Source: an uncultured Latescibacterota bacterium
GTDB taxonomy: Bacteria; Latescibacterota; UBA2968
Assembly: GCA_958295785.1 (NCBI GenBank)
Contig: OY282377.1
Coordinates: 2,308,394-2,372,393 of the forward strand
DNA length: 64,000 bases
Reading direction: 5' to 3'
In this document: positions 1 through 8,756 of the stretch, one piece after another
How positions within the stretch are numbered: the stretch's first letter is position 1
Layout: each line of letters opens with the position of its first letter
Notes under the pieces: generated by a model
Databases searched by the model: none
What the model was told of the DNA's origin: nothing
The model's input: only the letters and a program-made list of their open reading frames with translations
Position numbers and translations under genes: made by a program

Positions 1-540
1 CGGCAAACGCTCGCAATCCATCCACTGCCGCCGAAAGACGACCACGAGACAAAAATTGGCCGTAAAAAACGCGACAAAAAAACAACCCCACCAGAAAAGC
101 GGCGACATCCAACTCACCCACGGGAAAGGCGCACCCGGCGACAGACCCTCATAAAAGGCAATCGCGGCGTGGCGATCTGCAACGACAGACCATTCGGGCA
201 AGCGCGTAAGCAGCGTATCGGCCCAGCCATTTTCCGGAGACGCAAAATAGACCGGCGCGGTGATGACCCCGAGAAAGTACCCCGCAAGCCATTCGCCCTG
301 TGCAAGCGCGGCAACCATCCCCATCGAAGCGATGAGAATGAGTTCGGAAGGCGCGAGTCCCCTTTGCGTGCGCGAAAAACAGCTATTGACGAGGAGCAAT
401 GCGAGAAACGGCAGGAGAATGGCAACGGAGAGATGCGCGTAATCTGCACGCGCAGAACGCAAGATATACGTGGTATAAGCGGGCCAGAGGCTAACGAGAA
501 CAGATGTGAATAACCCGATGAGAAAAGCGCGTAGCGTCAA
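1..540 (-). CDS. DUF6785-type multipass membrane protein (partial, N-terminal 180 residues)
   Basis: The reverse strand is open from a TTG at 540 to the window edge, so the gene is cut by the boundary. GGAGA lies about 8 nt before the TTG; no in-frame ATG gives a comparable N-terminus. The translation has an N-terminal membrane segment, a second hydrophobic stretch (about residues 40-55), a conserved-looking block with GEWLAGYF, PVYFASPENGW and AIAFYEGLSPGAPFPW, then a long hydrophobic segment ending FRRQWMDCERLP. This order (GEW..GYF, F.EGL..G.PIPW, membrane segment, RQW..ERLP) is what I recall of the DUF6785 family, found in Poribacteria, Planctomycetes and relatives, with no known function. 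Family is recall, not a search; the reality of the gene is well supported. Confidence 0.8.
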   Translation of the reverse strand, partial: MTLRAFLIGLFTSVLVSLWPAYTTYILRSARADYAHLSVAILLPFLALLLVNSCFSRTQRGLAPSELILIASMGMVAALAQGEWLAGYFLGVITAPVYFASPENGWADTLLTRLPEWSVVADRHAAIAFYEGLSPGAPFPWVSWMSPLFWWGCFFVAFFTANFCLVVVFRRQWMDCERLP

Positions 541-907
541 GAGAAAGTCTCCTCAAACAGTCAGCAGTCAGCAGTCAGCGGTTAGTCCCTACCCATCCAC
601 CCACAAAAGCGAGACACGAGACTGTAGGGGCGATGCCCCCGTGCTCGCCCAAAGATACAAAAAGCAGGGGTCAGGAGGCAATCCCCATCGGTTTTGCCTT
701 TCGCGTCGTGAACTGCTGGTGAAGCGTCGCAGTTGTACCCCGCTCCGCGTCTTTGGTAGTGGTCAGTGGTCAGTCCACCCATCCACACGCAAAAACGAGA
801 CGTGAGACCGTAGGGGCGATGCCCCCGTGCTCGCCCAAAGAGACAGACAAGATGCGCGGATAGAAACATAGGGCAATGCCCCCGTGCTCGCCTGAAAGCA
901 AAAACAA
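541..907. repeat. Gene-free spacer with dispersed GTAGGGGCGATGCCCCCGTG repeats
   Basis: No convincing coding frame. It holds three degenerate copies of a GC-rich unit (about 625-659, 810-843 and 868-895), CAGTCAGCAGTCAG/GGTCAGTGGTCAG simple repeats (about 555-585 and 752-775), and an AGTTGTACCCCG motif at 731-742. The same units recur in spacers across the window (for example 21.8, 22.4, 30.5, 46.9 and 52.7 kb), so this behaves like a REP-type spacer. Confidence 0.75.
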
Positions 908-936
908 AAGCCCGAGTTCACTGCGAACCCGGGCTT
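908..936 (-). terminator. Rho-independent terminator
   Basis: 12-bp arms AAGCCCGAGTTC / GAACCCGGGCTT (one G:T pair). On the minus strand it is followed by TTTTGTTTTTG. It lies about 100 nt past the stop of the Ig-like/dockerin reading frame. Confidence 0.7.
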
Positions 937-1032
937 GTTTTGTGGCGAGTAGCGATTTTATTTTTCGCACTCGTTCCTACGAAAATGATGGCAGAGCATC
1001 TCCCCTTCCCGTTGCGGGGGAGGGGTCAACGG

Positions 1033-2118
1033 TCACTCCCCAAAACTGGCGTCGAAGATCCAGAAATCGTCAGTCCCAATTACGCCATCGCCATTGAGAT
1101 CGTAGCGAGCGTCATATCCGTCTTCACCGAGCCGCGTCCCATACTTGCCGACAAAGCCGATGAAGTCCGCGAAATTGACTTGACCATTGCCGTCGAAATC
1201 GGGCGAGGGCAAACGCACTTCCATGACGAAGGTCAGCGAGACGAAGTCGCCATCCGCGTCCGAGGCGGTGACTATGTACTCGGTTTCGGCCATCGCTTTG
1301 AGCGGCATGCCGGAAAGGGTGCGCGTGGTCGGGTCGAAACTCAGGGCATCCGGTAGGTACGGGAATATGAAGTAGGTGAGGGGGCCATCGCCACCGGTCG
1401 CTTGGGGTAGCGTTAGGGGATCGATCTCCTGATTGACGAGATAGCTCTGTGCGGCAATGCTCGTATCGCCAAATGTCGGCATCAAGTCCGCCATGACCGC
1501 GACGGTGAACGCGAATGTCGCCGCATCGCCATCTTTATCTGTTGCGGTCAGCGTATAGGTCATTTCTCCCATCGCCTTGATCGGTGTGCCAGATACCCCG
1601 AACGTCTCGGCGTCAAAGGTCAGGCCAGCGGGCAGGTCGGGCGTCAGCGCGTAGGCCAATGCGCTATCGCCACCGGTGGCTCGCGGTAGGGTCAGGGTCT
1701 CGATTTCTCGATTCTGCACATAAACCTGCGCGGCGATGGTCGTGTCGCCAAACGAAGGCAACAAATCCCTATCTATGACGATGAAGAAGGATGCGGATCC
1801 CTCGTCTTGGTTTTCGTCCGTCACGGTCAGGTTGTAGCGCGTCTTGGCCTGCGGCTCGGTCGGAGTGCCGGACAGGATGCCGCTGTGTTTGTCCTCATCC
1901 CCCGGTGCCGTGTAGGTCAGGCCGGGCGGGAGGTCGGGCAACGAGTAGGTCAGTTTTCCGTCGCCGTCGGTCACTGTTGGGAATATCACTGGGGTGATGG
2001 GCGTGCCTTGTTGGTAGCGTTGAAAATCCACGGCATCCGTGAATGACGGGGCTGAATTTGGCGTCTCTGGCTCCGGCTCTGGCTCTGGCTCTGTGTCATA
2101 TCCGACTGCATAGGTTGT
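1033..2118 (-). pseudogene. Ig-like (He_PIG) triple domain plus C-terminal dockerin-like module, lacking a start
   Basis: The open frame encodes an EPEPEPEPET linker, three roughly 90-100-residue cadherin/Ig-like repeats (LP.GL.F....SGTP....Y..T.TA.D.DGD) and a C-terminal pair of EF-hand-like loops (DFDGNGQVNFADF and DLNGDGVIGTDDF), as in type I dockerins. It is bounded upstream by TAG at 2119-2121, and no ATG, GTG or TTG occurs until GTG at 2031, which falls inside the first Ig domain. There is no signal peptide. An extracellular modular protein should have one, so this is probably the 3' part of a longer gene whose 5' end was lost; translation from GTG 2031 (332 residues) is the alternative. 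No cohesin gene is present here. Confidence 0.65.
2065..2094. repeat. Hexanucleotide repeat coding for Glu-Pro linker
   Basis: Five units close to CTCTGG, one varied to CTCCGG, read on the minus strand as EPEPEPEPET. The unit is six bases, so copy changes would alter linker length without shifting frame. Confidence 0.8.
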
Positions 2119-2169
2119 CTAACTCTCTCTTTTATGATATGGCAATTAAAAAGCCTTTGCAAAAAAAAT

Positions 2170-2213
2170 ATAAGAGGCTCTATTAAAATTATCTGTGTCC
2201 CCTGCTCTCTTAT
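2170..2213 (-). terminator. Probable terminator of the aminotransferase-GWxTD operon
   Basis: On the minus strand ATAAGAGAGC pairs with GCCTCTTAT (one bulge, about 25-nt loop) and is followed by a run of eight T. It starts 20 nt after the GWxTD stop codon. The loop is long, so confidence is moderate. Confidence 0.5.
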
Positions 2214-2232
2214 GGGACCTCCCCCCTCCCGT

Positions 2233-5200
2233 CTATTCGCGAATAAAAAACGTCGCGGTTTTCTCCGCGCTTTGTTCCGCATTGTGATCGGTCACGATAA
2301 CCGCGATTTCACAACGCCCCGGTGCCGAATCGCCGGGGTCAATTTCCAGATAATGGTACTCATCTGCCGCGTTGCCCGCGTGCTGATAGGAGATCGTCAC
2401 AACGGCTTTTTCCTCGATGCCGAGCAAGCGACCGATGGCGCGAAGGACGCGCACGCCGCTCAGTTTGCCTTCTCGGGGCGTCATGCGATAATCCACGCGG
2501 TATTGGGTATAGCCCAAATCATCGCGTTGCAGGCCATACACTTCGTAGTAAATCACAATGGGTTGCCCCGCCTTATAGGTGCGCGATGGTAGCGCAATGA
2601 CCTCGATGCCCCCGGCAACTGAAGAATCCACTTTGACCTGCCCTGCGATCTCGATATCGCTGATCTTCAAACCGGGCGCCGCGTAGTCTTCCACGATGAG
2701 TTCCTGCGTATAGCCCCCGGACCGTGCGGACGCGGGATGGTCAATTTGGAGGCCCAAATAGTATTTGCCCGGCAACAACTCGAGCGCGAGTTCATCTATC
2801 GCCAAGGTTCCGGCTTCAATGCCTGTTGCATCCACCTGCACGGGCATGGGGGCCAACTTGCGATAAACCGGCGTCCAAGTGCTGTCGAACAGCGCGATGC
2901 CCCGTTCAAACGCGACCTCGGTTTGCCCCGCGTCTATCGCGTCCAAAACCGGCACCCCGTAATACACCTCGAGACGAGACCGATCCCCCGTGCCTCTGAA
3001 ATCGGCATAAGCGTAGTGAAAATCCAGCGCGTTGACCGGCGCGTAGCGGTCGGGTTGTGCGTTTATGGCCCGTGCGATAACGACCTCGGCGCGCGTGTCT
3101 TCCCAAAGCCGCTGGTTAAATCGGGCGATTTTTCGCCCCTGCGAGACATCGGGAAAATCAAAATCCCCCTTTGGCGTCAGCGCGGTAAAAACGACCTCAA
3201 TGCCTCCGGCCACATTGGGATAGATCCAATACGCCCACGGCGCGCTGCCATCAACCGGATAGAGTGGAATGCCCCGCAAGGCGCGGTCGCTCATGCCCGG
3301 GCGGTCTCGGCCAAAGAGTTCTTTGCCGCGCACATACGTGTTGACATCATCGCTGCCTGCGGCGAAGAACACGCGATTGGGATTCATCTCAAAGTCAATG
3401 GACTCAAAATCGCCAATGGCAACTGTTTCTGCCAATTCGGATTCGATCTCGACATCGCGCGTGGAGGTTCGCAACCGCCCGATGCGCGCGAGGATTTCCT
3501 GCTTGGCCTCGGCAAAGAGCGACGCGGCCAACCGCTCTTTGACCCGCACGACCTCCCGATCTGTTTCAAACCGAATGTCTGAACGCGCGCTGATGTGCGC
3601 GGGCTCGCCATAGCGGATGTACACGTCCCCGCGCCTGTCCCATGTCTGCCCGTCTTTTGAGTAATTGTGCAATGCGTACACCACGCGCCGATAGTGCTCG
3701 ACCAAGCGTTCATTGCCCGGCGTTGCCGGCGTGGGGTCGCGTTTTTGCCAGAACGCCCGAACAAATCGCGCCCGGTCTTCGGGCGACAATCGCCGGTACG
3801 CGACGCCTTCCTCTTTCCCGGCCACGAGAGAAATATCTTCCACGCGAGCGCGTGCCTCATCGCTCAAGGTGCGGAGTTCTTCCGCGATCAACGCCTGCGC
3901 TTTGCCGGTTTCCCCGATGTTGAGATAGGCCGATAGGAGCGGATGCACACAGACCCTGCGAAAATCCGGCCGCGCTTCCATGAGTTCCCGCCACACAGTC
4001 GCAGCCGAATCGACATGCCCTCGTTTGAACAGCACGCGCCCAAAGTCGAACTGCGCCCGCGCATCTAACGGGTTGACCGCGATTTGTCGTTTGTGCGCCG
4101 CCGCGCCTTCGGCGAGTTCGCCTTCGCGCTCTAGCACGCGGCCCATCGCGTAGTGGAAATACGGATGATCCGGGTCTTGTGCAACCGCCGTTTGCAGGGG
4201 TTCTAGGCCCTTGCCGGATAGAAACCGCGCCAGCGCGACATTGCCCGGTTGCGCGGCTTTTTGAAAGTGTTGGACCGCGCCATCCCAATCGCGCCGCGCC
4301 AGTTTCACAATGCCCATCGCACGCTGTGCATCGGGCAACGCGGGGGCGATCTCAAGTGCCTTTCGGGCAGCCTCCTCGCCGCGGGCCAACGCGCCGATTT
4401 CCAGCGCGAGCACGGCTTTGGCGGTCAGCGCGTAGGGGGCGCGGGCATCTTCGCGCAAAACAAAATCGACCCTATCGTGTGCCATTCGCACCGCGAGTGT
4501 ATCCGGCAATGGCAACCGCTCGCCAAAGGTCTTATCCACGCGCTTTTTGAGGGTTTTCTCGTGACCGATAGCCCGTAGCAAAGACAGCCCGATGTGCGGA
4601 TCGCCCATGCCCATCATCGGCGCAATGTAACTCTGGGCAAAAAGTGGCAGGTGCTCGACAAAGTGTCCGTAAGCAAAAACAGCGCGTTCCCCTGCGCCGA
4701 GAGCAGCGTATTGCTCGGCGATCTCGGGCGGCGAAAAGCGCGTTAAAATTTTCGCCACTATCGGCATTGTGGGCGATGATACAACGGGAGAACCCGAAAT
4801 GCGAAATGCGCGTTGCGCGTGTGCGACCTGTTCGCCGGCACGGGCTTCAACGCGCAGCGCGTATTCCCCCGGCGGCAAACCGCGCAGCGGGATGCCCTCG
4901 ACGAATTTGGCATGCTCTCGGTACGCGGGAAATTCGCGCTCGTGGTCAAACACGCGATGCCCGAAACGGTCGTGGACCTGAAACCGCACGCGATGGGCGA
5001 GGCGACCGATTTCGTAGAGTTCCACGTAATAGCGCAGGACATCCGAAAATTCGCGGGCAGGCGCGGGCAAGAGAACATGGCCCGCCTTGCGAAACGGCTC
5101 AAATTGCTCGCCGGGCGGGTCGAGGTCGCGCACGAAAAACAAATCGCTCAACGCGAGTTGCCCGGTTTTGTATTCGGGCACCACAATGGGAAATACCGCA

Positions 5201-5592
5201 CGGCCCGACCGATCACTGCCCGAGGCTTTGACCTCGAGAACCGCGTGGTAATACCCCGGTGGCAGGTGAAATCGCGCGATGTCGCAGACCGCGTCCCGAC
5301 TCTGTGCGGCCATAGAAACAACGCGCTCGCCCGCGATCTTTTTTATTGCGTTGCCCCGTTCATCGAACACTTCGAGATTCGGGACATACCGCGCGACAAA
5401 AAGGCTATCGCCTTGGGGTTCATACGCGAGATGTGCGGCGGGAAAACGGATGACGACCTCTTCATAAGGCCCGTCATTGCCGCGAAAGCTACACACATCG
5501 ACTTCGAGCGCGAGATCGCCTTCTGAATGCAGCGGCCCATCTTCGGCACGCACGGGGGATAGAAACAGGAGGAGGACAAAAAGCCAGCGCAC
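2233..5592 (-). CDS. Secreted GWxTD domain / TPR protein (1119 aa)
   Basis: Start chosen at GTG 5592, 8 nt after GGAG; it gives a signal peptide (VRWLFVLLLFLSPVRA), whereas an upstream in-frame ATG at 5787 lies inside the aminotransferase gene and gives a non-secretory N-terminus. Residues about 25-330 are beta-rich, about 400-590 hold TPR-like helical pairs (ALEIAPALPDAQRAMG, AVAQDPDHPYFHYAMG), about 645-662 carry the GWxTD-type block (GQTWDRRGDVYIRYGEP), and the C-terminal third is beta-sandwich-like. GWxTD proteins occur in Bacteroidetes, Acidobacteria and allied phyla; their role is unknown. It begins 2 nt after the DegT stop, so the two are one transcription unit. A shorter paralogue is at 60057-62462. 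Confidence 0.85.
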   Translation of the reverse strand: MRWLFVLLLFLSPVRAEDGPLHSEGDLALEVDVCSFRGNDGPYEEVVIRFPAAHLAYEPQGDSLFVARYVPNLEVFDERGNAIKKIAGERVVSMAAQSRDAVCDIARFHLPPGYYHAVLEVKASGSDRSGRAVFPIVVPEYKTGQLALSDLFFVRDLDPPGEQFEPFRKAGHVLLPAPAREFSDVLRYYVELYEIGRLAHRVRFQVHDRFGHRVFDHEREFPAYREHAKFVEGIPLRGLPPGEYALRVEARAGEQVAHAQRAFRISGSPVVSSPTMPIVAKILTRFSPPEIAEQYAALGAGERAVFAYGHFVEHLPLFAQSYIAPMMGMGDPHIGLSLLRAIGHEKTLKKRVDKTFGERLPLPDTLAVRMAHDRVDFVLREDARAPYALTAKAVLALEIGALARGEEAARKALEIAPALPDAQRAMGIVKLARRDWDGAVQHFQKAAQPGNVALARFLSGKGLEPLQTAVAQDPDHPYFHYAMGRVLEREGELAEGAAAHKRQIAVNPLDARAQFDFGRVLFKRGHVDSAATVWRELMEARPDFRRVCVHPLLSAYLNIGETGKAQALIAEELRTLSDEARARVEDISLVAGKEEGVAYRRLSPEDRARFVRAFWQKRDPTPATPGNERLVEHYRRVVYALHNYSKDGQTWDRRGDVYIRYGEPAHISARSDIRFETDREVVRVKERLAASLFAEAKQEILARIGRLRTSTRDVEIESELAETVAIGDFESIDFEMNPNRVFFAAGSDDVNTYVRGKELFGRDRPGMSDRALRGIPLYPVDGSAPWAYWIYPNVAGGIEVVFTALTPKGDFDFPDVSQGRKIARFNQRLWEDTRAEVVIARAINAQPDRYAPVNALDFHYAYADFRGTGDRSRLEVYYGVPVLDAIDAGQTEVAFERGIALFDSTWTPVYRKLAPMPVQVDATGIEAGTLAIDELALELLPGKYYLGLQIDHPASARSGGYTQELIVEDYAAPGLKISDIEIAGQVKVDSSVAGGIEVIALPSRTYKAGQPIVIYYEVYGLQRDDLGYTQYRVDYRMTPREGKLSGVRVLRAIGRLLGIEEKAVVTISYQHAGNAADEYHYLEIDPGDSAPGRCEIAVIVTDHNAEQSAEKTATFFIRE

Positions 5593-5594
5593 GG

Positions 5595-6860
5595 TTAGCA
5601 CTCCTTTGCGATTTTGGACAACCGGTCGCGGTGGGCAACCACTTTGGCAAATGCCTGCGCGGTTTGCTCCACCCATTCGGCACTGGGCGCGACCGGCGTG
5701 GCGAGCCAAAAACTGGTCGCTTGCAATGCCTCGCTCACCGGCAGGCTGCACATGGGCCGCCGCGCATCTGGGGGCAAATCCGCCCACGGCCCGCCCAAGC
5801 CACGGAACGAGAAATCATTAAAGAGCGGTTCCAAGTGCATCGCGCTATACCCCCAAGACGTGGTCTCGCTGATATAAACCCCCTCTGCCATCAAGGCTTT
5901 GACGATGACCGAGAGCGGCGCGCCAAACACCTCGGGATTCACCGTGCCCGAGTAGAGCAACATGCCGCCCCGCGTGGCCTTTGGATAGGTTTTTTGCGGC
6001 GCAATGCCTGGGATCGCGTTGAGCAGGCTGTCCATGCGGTTGAACCACGCCAACCGCTGTTCGTTGAGCATCGGCAGGCGTTCCAGTTGGGCACGCGCCA
6101 TGGCAATGCCCAATGGATTTGCGCGGTACTTGACGCCCAAGCCCATGTTGCGAAGTGCTGTGAAGCGGTCTGTTTGCCACAGCGCGCCGCACCTGCCGCT
6201 TTGTCCCAGGGCGAGCATGCGGTCGTACAGATCGTCATCATTTGTCGTGGCAACGCCCGCTTCCAGACCGGATACGGGTTTTTTTTCCTGCATGCTAAAG
6301 CAGCCGATATGCCCGATAGAACCGACCCTTTTGTTTTCCCACATCGCCCCATGCGCGTGGGACGCATCTTCGATCAGCGCGATATCCGTGCCATCAACGA
6401 TCTCCAAGAACGCATCCATATCCGCCGGGTTGCCGTAGAGATGCGTCACGACAATCGCACAGGTGCGCGCCGTGATCCGCTTTTTGACATCCTCGGGATC
6501 GGCGCAAAACGTTTGCGGATCGATATCGCAGAACACGGGCGTGGCATTGCAATGCAAAATGGGCGTAATGGTCGCATGCCATGTCGCGGTGGGCGCGATC
6601 ACCTCTTTCCCCGCGCACGCGCCTGCGGCAAAAATCGCCGAGTGCAACGCCGCGGTGCCATTGCACATGCAAAGCGCGTGTTTGCTGCCCACAAAAGCCC
6701 GATACGCTTCGTCGAACAGGTCAAGTTGGGCATACGCGTCGTCCTGGTTGTCCAACACCTGATTGACGTATTGCCTCTCCTGGTCGCTCACATCTTGCCA
6801 CGAATCATTCATCGAAGCGGCAACGGCTTTGGGACCTCCATCAATTGCCAGATCAGACAT
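5595..6860 (-). CDS. DegT/DnrJ/EryC1/StrS family PLP aminotransferase (421 aa)
   Basis: Start ATG 6860 (MSDLAIDGGPKAVA) follows GGAGGG with 5-nt spacing; an upstream ATG at 6983 has no ribosome binding site. The chain contains CNGTAALHSAIFAAGA (phosphate-binding turn), IEDASHAHGA (cofactor Asp) and CFSMQEKKPVSGLEAG (Schiff-base Lys region), the standard order in sugar aminotransferases of this fold. Such enzymes aminate keto sugars for surface glycans or antibiotics, but no other nucleotide-sugar gene is adjacent, so the substrate is unknown. It is followed at once by the GWxTD gene. Its first 95 codons and leader are duplicated at 14907-15410. Confidence 0.9.
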   Translation of the reverse strand: MSDLAIDGGPKAVAASMNDSWQDVSDQERQYVNQVLDNQDDAYAQLDLFDEAYRAFVGSKHALCMCNGTAALHSAIFAAGACAGKEVIAPTATWHATITPILHCNATPVFCDIDPQTFCADPEDVKKRITARTCAIVVTHLYGNPADMDAFLEIVDGTDIALIEDASHAHGAMWENKRVGSIGHIGCFSMQEKKPVSGLEAGVATTNDDDLYDRMLALGQSGRCGALWQTDRFTALRNMGLGVKYRANPLGIAMARAQLERLPMLNEQRLAWFNRMDSLLNAIPGIAPQKTYPKATRGGMLLYSGTVNPEVFGAPLSVIVKALMAEGVYISETTSWGYSAMHLEPLFNDFSFRGLGGPWADLPPDARRPMCSLPVSEALQATSFWLATPVAPSAEWVEQTAQAFAKVVAHRDRLSKIAKEC

Positions 6861-6895
6861 TTTATCCCTCCTACACAATGGAACCGGCGAATATA

Positions 6896-6912
6896 CGGAA
6901 CGGGGTACAATT
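6896..6912 (-). promoter_or_regulatory. Conserved leader motif AATTGTACCCCGTTCCG
   Basis: 17-base motif ending 35 nt before the DegT start. Near-identical copies lie 30-35 nt before three other minus-strand starts (15190, 47810, 52635) and about 170 nt before 44808. Operator, 5' UTR element or dispersed repeat; function unknown. Confidence 0.45.
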
Positions 6913-6978
6913 GCGAATGTGCGAAAGATGTGGAAAATTTTTTGTTTTGATGCAATTGGATCGTCATATATATTTTTG

Positions 6979-7006
6979 CACATAGATTTTCACAAATCAA
7001 TGTCAA
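6979..7006 (-). promoter_or_regulatory. Putative sigma70-type promoter for the DegT operon
   Basis: TTGACA (7006-7001), 16-nt spacer, TATGTG (6984-6979) in an AT-rich stretch upstream of DegT. The -35 is a consensus match, the -10 is weak. The duplicate at 15.3 kb has TATGTA at the -10. Confidence 0.4.
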
Positions 7007-7039
7007 AGTGAACCGCGTCAATCGGCTATGGGCACAAAA

Positions 7040-7067
7040 AACGGGACTGAAAATATCCAGTCCCGTT
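7040..7067 (-). terminator. Bidirectional-looking terminator after the thioredoxin gene
   Basis: Perfect 10-bp arms AACGGGACTG / CAGTCCCGTT with T-runs on both sides (TTTTTTG on the minus strand). It lies 30-55 nt past the thioredoxin stop and separates it from the DegT promoter. Confidence 0.85.
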
Positions 7068-7095
7068 CGCTTTTTTGCCTCTGCGGAACGCGAGA

Positions 7096-7527
7096 TCACT
7101 CGGCCATTTCTTCAGTTGTGGCAATATGCTCCTTGATTTTGCCGACCATCTCGTCGTCGGAATTTTTCCGCGTCAGGGTTTCTAACAGGGCATTGTCGCC
7201 GGGGTTGATGAGCAACACCAGCCCCGTCTTGTTGTTGGCCTTGAGGTGGTCTTCGATGCCGAGGGCAACGGCCAGCAACCGGGCTTGGGCCGTGCGGGCC
7301 TCATCGGTAACGTCCAATTCCAAGAAGAGAACGGGATCGTCTGCCAGGGCCTCGCGGACTTCCTCGAGCACGGGCGTCAGGGCCTTGCAGGATCCGCACC
7401 AGTCCGCATGCACCTTGACCACGTACAGAGCAGGACTGCCTTCGCCATCTACTTGGACCGTGCCGGCAAGTGCCGGGGACGCCATCAGCAAAAGGGCGAG
7501 AGAGAACAACACACATCGCGTCTGCAT
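7096..7527 (-). CDS. Secreted thioredoxin-like protein (143 aa)
   Basis: Signal peptide (residues 1-21, cleavage after ALA), then a thioredoxin core with WCGSCK (Cys44, Cys47) after the strand LYVVKVHADW. The cis-proline region common in reductases is not clear. A C-terminal acidic helix ends the protein. A role in periplasmic thiol-disulfide exchange is inferred. AGGAG stands 6 nt before ATG. It follows two other exported-protein genes on the same strand and is closed by a strong terminator. Confidence 0.85.
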   Translation of the reverse strand: MQTRCVLFSLALLLMASPALAGTVQVDGEGSPALYVVKVHADWCGSCKALTPVLEEVREALADDPVLFLELDVTDEARTAQARLLAVALGIEDHLKANNKTGLVLLINPGDNALLETLTRKNSDDEMVGKIKEHIATTEEMAE

Positions 7528-7555
7528 AAATTACTCCTCGTGAAAAATGAACACC

Positions 7556-7650
7556 GCCGCGCTTTGCGGCAACCGCGCTTTTAACGCATCAACGGGCCGT
7601 TGGGTTCCCGCTGAACCCCATCTCCGGACCGCGAATACAATCCTAAAATT
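7556..7650. repeat. Dispersed spacer repeat, GCCGCGCTTTGCGGC family (copy a)
   Basis: Begins with the hairpin-forming GCCGCGCTTTGCGGC and continues through GGGCC.TTGGGTTCCCG to AATCCTAAAATT. Related copies are at 9555-9607 and 15474-15570. The last bases run into the 3' end of the barrel-protein gene. Confidence 0.75.
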
Positions 7651-8704
7651 CCACGTTCAAATCAAATGACGCGCTTTGCCGGAGGGGGTAGTGGTAAAAC
7701 TCGTCGTTTGAGCGATTGCGGGAAATGCCATAGCCCAATGAGGTCGTGACGCGCTGCGTGAGGGGCAACTCCAAGAGCGCGTCAAAAAACGAATGCGCGT
7801 CTCGGCGCAATACGCCCGTTGGCAAAACCGCACCGCCGAGGTCAAGGGCGAGGTCGTCTTTGTAAGACCGGGTTTCGCGCCCGGCTTCGAGGATGATCCG
7901 AACCTGCAAGGGCAAGTGTTGCGTCAGGCGTGCGGTGATCTCACCCCCGCTGTAATCGTAGCGGTCGCGCAAAATATCGTCGTTCCCATAAATCAGGGCG
8001 ATGAACCGCGTGGGATCGCCATTCGCCGCCCGCAAATTGATCCGCCGCTGATAGCGTGCGCGGATGCCCGTGTTGCGCGTGATGGCCTGCGCGACTTGCA
8101 CTCCCAAAACCACCTGTCCTTCCGCGCCTTCCCGCAATTTGTACCCCAAGCCCAAGTCGCCTCGCAAGGTCGTGCGCGTGGGCAAGAACCTGTTGATCTG
8201 AAAAAATGCGTAGTGATCGACATAGCGCGTCACAGCCAAATTTTGATATGATCGCCAGTTAAATTGATACCCCACTCGTTGCAAGGTCTGCTCCCCGCTG
8301 TACCATTTGCCCTGCGCGTACCCGAACAGCCCGGTATAATTGTACACATCGTAAATCGACCGGTTGGCACGCGCCGCAAGTGCAAGCCCTGCAAACAACT
8401 TATCGCGCTCCCCGGCGTTGAGATTGCGCGCGAAATCCACGCCCAAGCGGTTGGTGGCAAAGGTTCGCTCCCCATACCGTCCAAACAAAAACCCATCGCC
8501 CGAATAAAAAAGCCGCAGATGCGATGCGTCCATGTCGATGAGGCGCGTCACGGAAACGGAAAGCCTGGTCACAACCGCGCTCGCCCCGGCATAGACGCCA
8601 TCCACATTCGTATCGTAAGTCGTGCCCACGGTCACATCTGTCAACACATCCGCCTCTGCTGTTGCCAGCCCCATGAGCAATGCGATGATCGCCAGTCGTT
8701 TCAT
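7643..8704 (-). CDS. Outer-membrane beta-barrel protein (353 aa)
   Basis: Start ATG 8704 (MKRLAIIALLMGLATAEA) gives a signal peptide; a longer frame from 8881 runs through the preceding terminator and gene end and is rejected. The mature chain alternates polar and aromatic/hydrophobic residues in about 10-residue strands with Arg/Tyr-rich turns, typical of outer-membrane barrels, and ends in ...SFDLNVEF with a terminal Phe as required by BAM-dependent porins. No family recognised. No strong ribosome binding site is visible. Confidence 0.75.
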   Translation of the reverse strand: MKRLAIIALLMGLATAEADVLTDVTVGTTYDTNVDGVYAGASAVVTRLSVSVTRLIDMDASHLRLFYSGDGFLFGRYGERTFATNRLGVDFARNLNAGERDKLFAGLALAARANRSIYDVYNYTGLFGYAQGKWYSGEQTLQRVGYQFNWRSYQNLAVTRYVDHYAFFQINRFLPTRTTLRGDLGLGYKLREGAEGQVVLGVQVAQAITRNTGIRARYQRRINLRAANGDPTRFIALIYGNDDILRDRYDYSGGEITARLTQHLPLQVRIILEAGRETRSYKDDLALDLGGAVLPTGVLRRDAHSFFDALLELPLTQRVTTSLGYGISRNRSNDEFYHYPLRQSASFDLNVEF

Positions 8705-8720
8705 ATTCTCAACCAAAAAA

Positions 8721-8744
8721 GGGGAAAGGCGTTTGCCCTTCCCC
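8721..8744 (-). terminator. Rho-independent terminator between the repeat protein and the barrel protein
   Basis: GGGGAAGGGC / GCCTTTCCCC arms (one mismatch) followed on the minus strand by TTTTTT. It ends 16 nt before the barrel-protein start, so it may attenuate read-through from the upstream gene. Confidence 0.75.
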
Positions 8745-8756
8745 GGTGAGTGATGA

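Larger units (their letters stand above)
6577..7080. repeat. 504-bp duplicated segment, copy 1 (source)
   Basis: Covers the first 95 codons of the DegT gene, its leader, the promoter region and the upstream terminator. It matches 14907-15410 over the same length with about six mismatches that I counted. This copy is in the intact gene, so it is presumably the source. Confidence 0.9.

Noticed and set aside
5593-5787. Upstream extension of the GWxTD gene to an ATG at 5787
   Set aside because: The extension lies inside the aminotransferase coding sequence in another frame and gives no signal peptide; GTG 5592 with GGAG does.
5631-6950. 439-codon plus-strand frame opposite the DegT gene
   Set aside because: Composition is of an antisense shadow; the aminotransferase motifs are on the minus strand.
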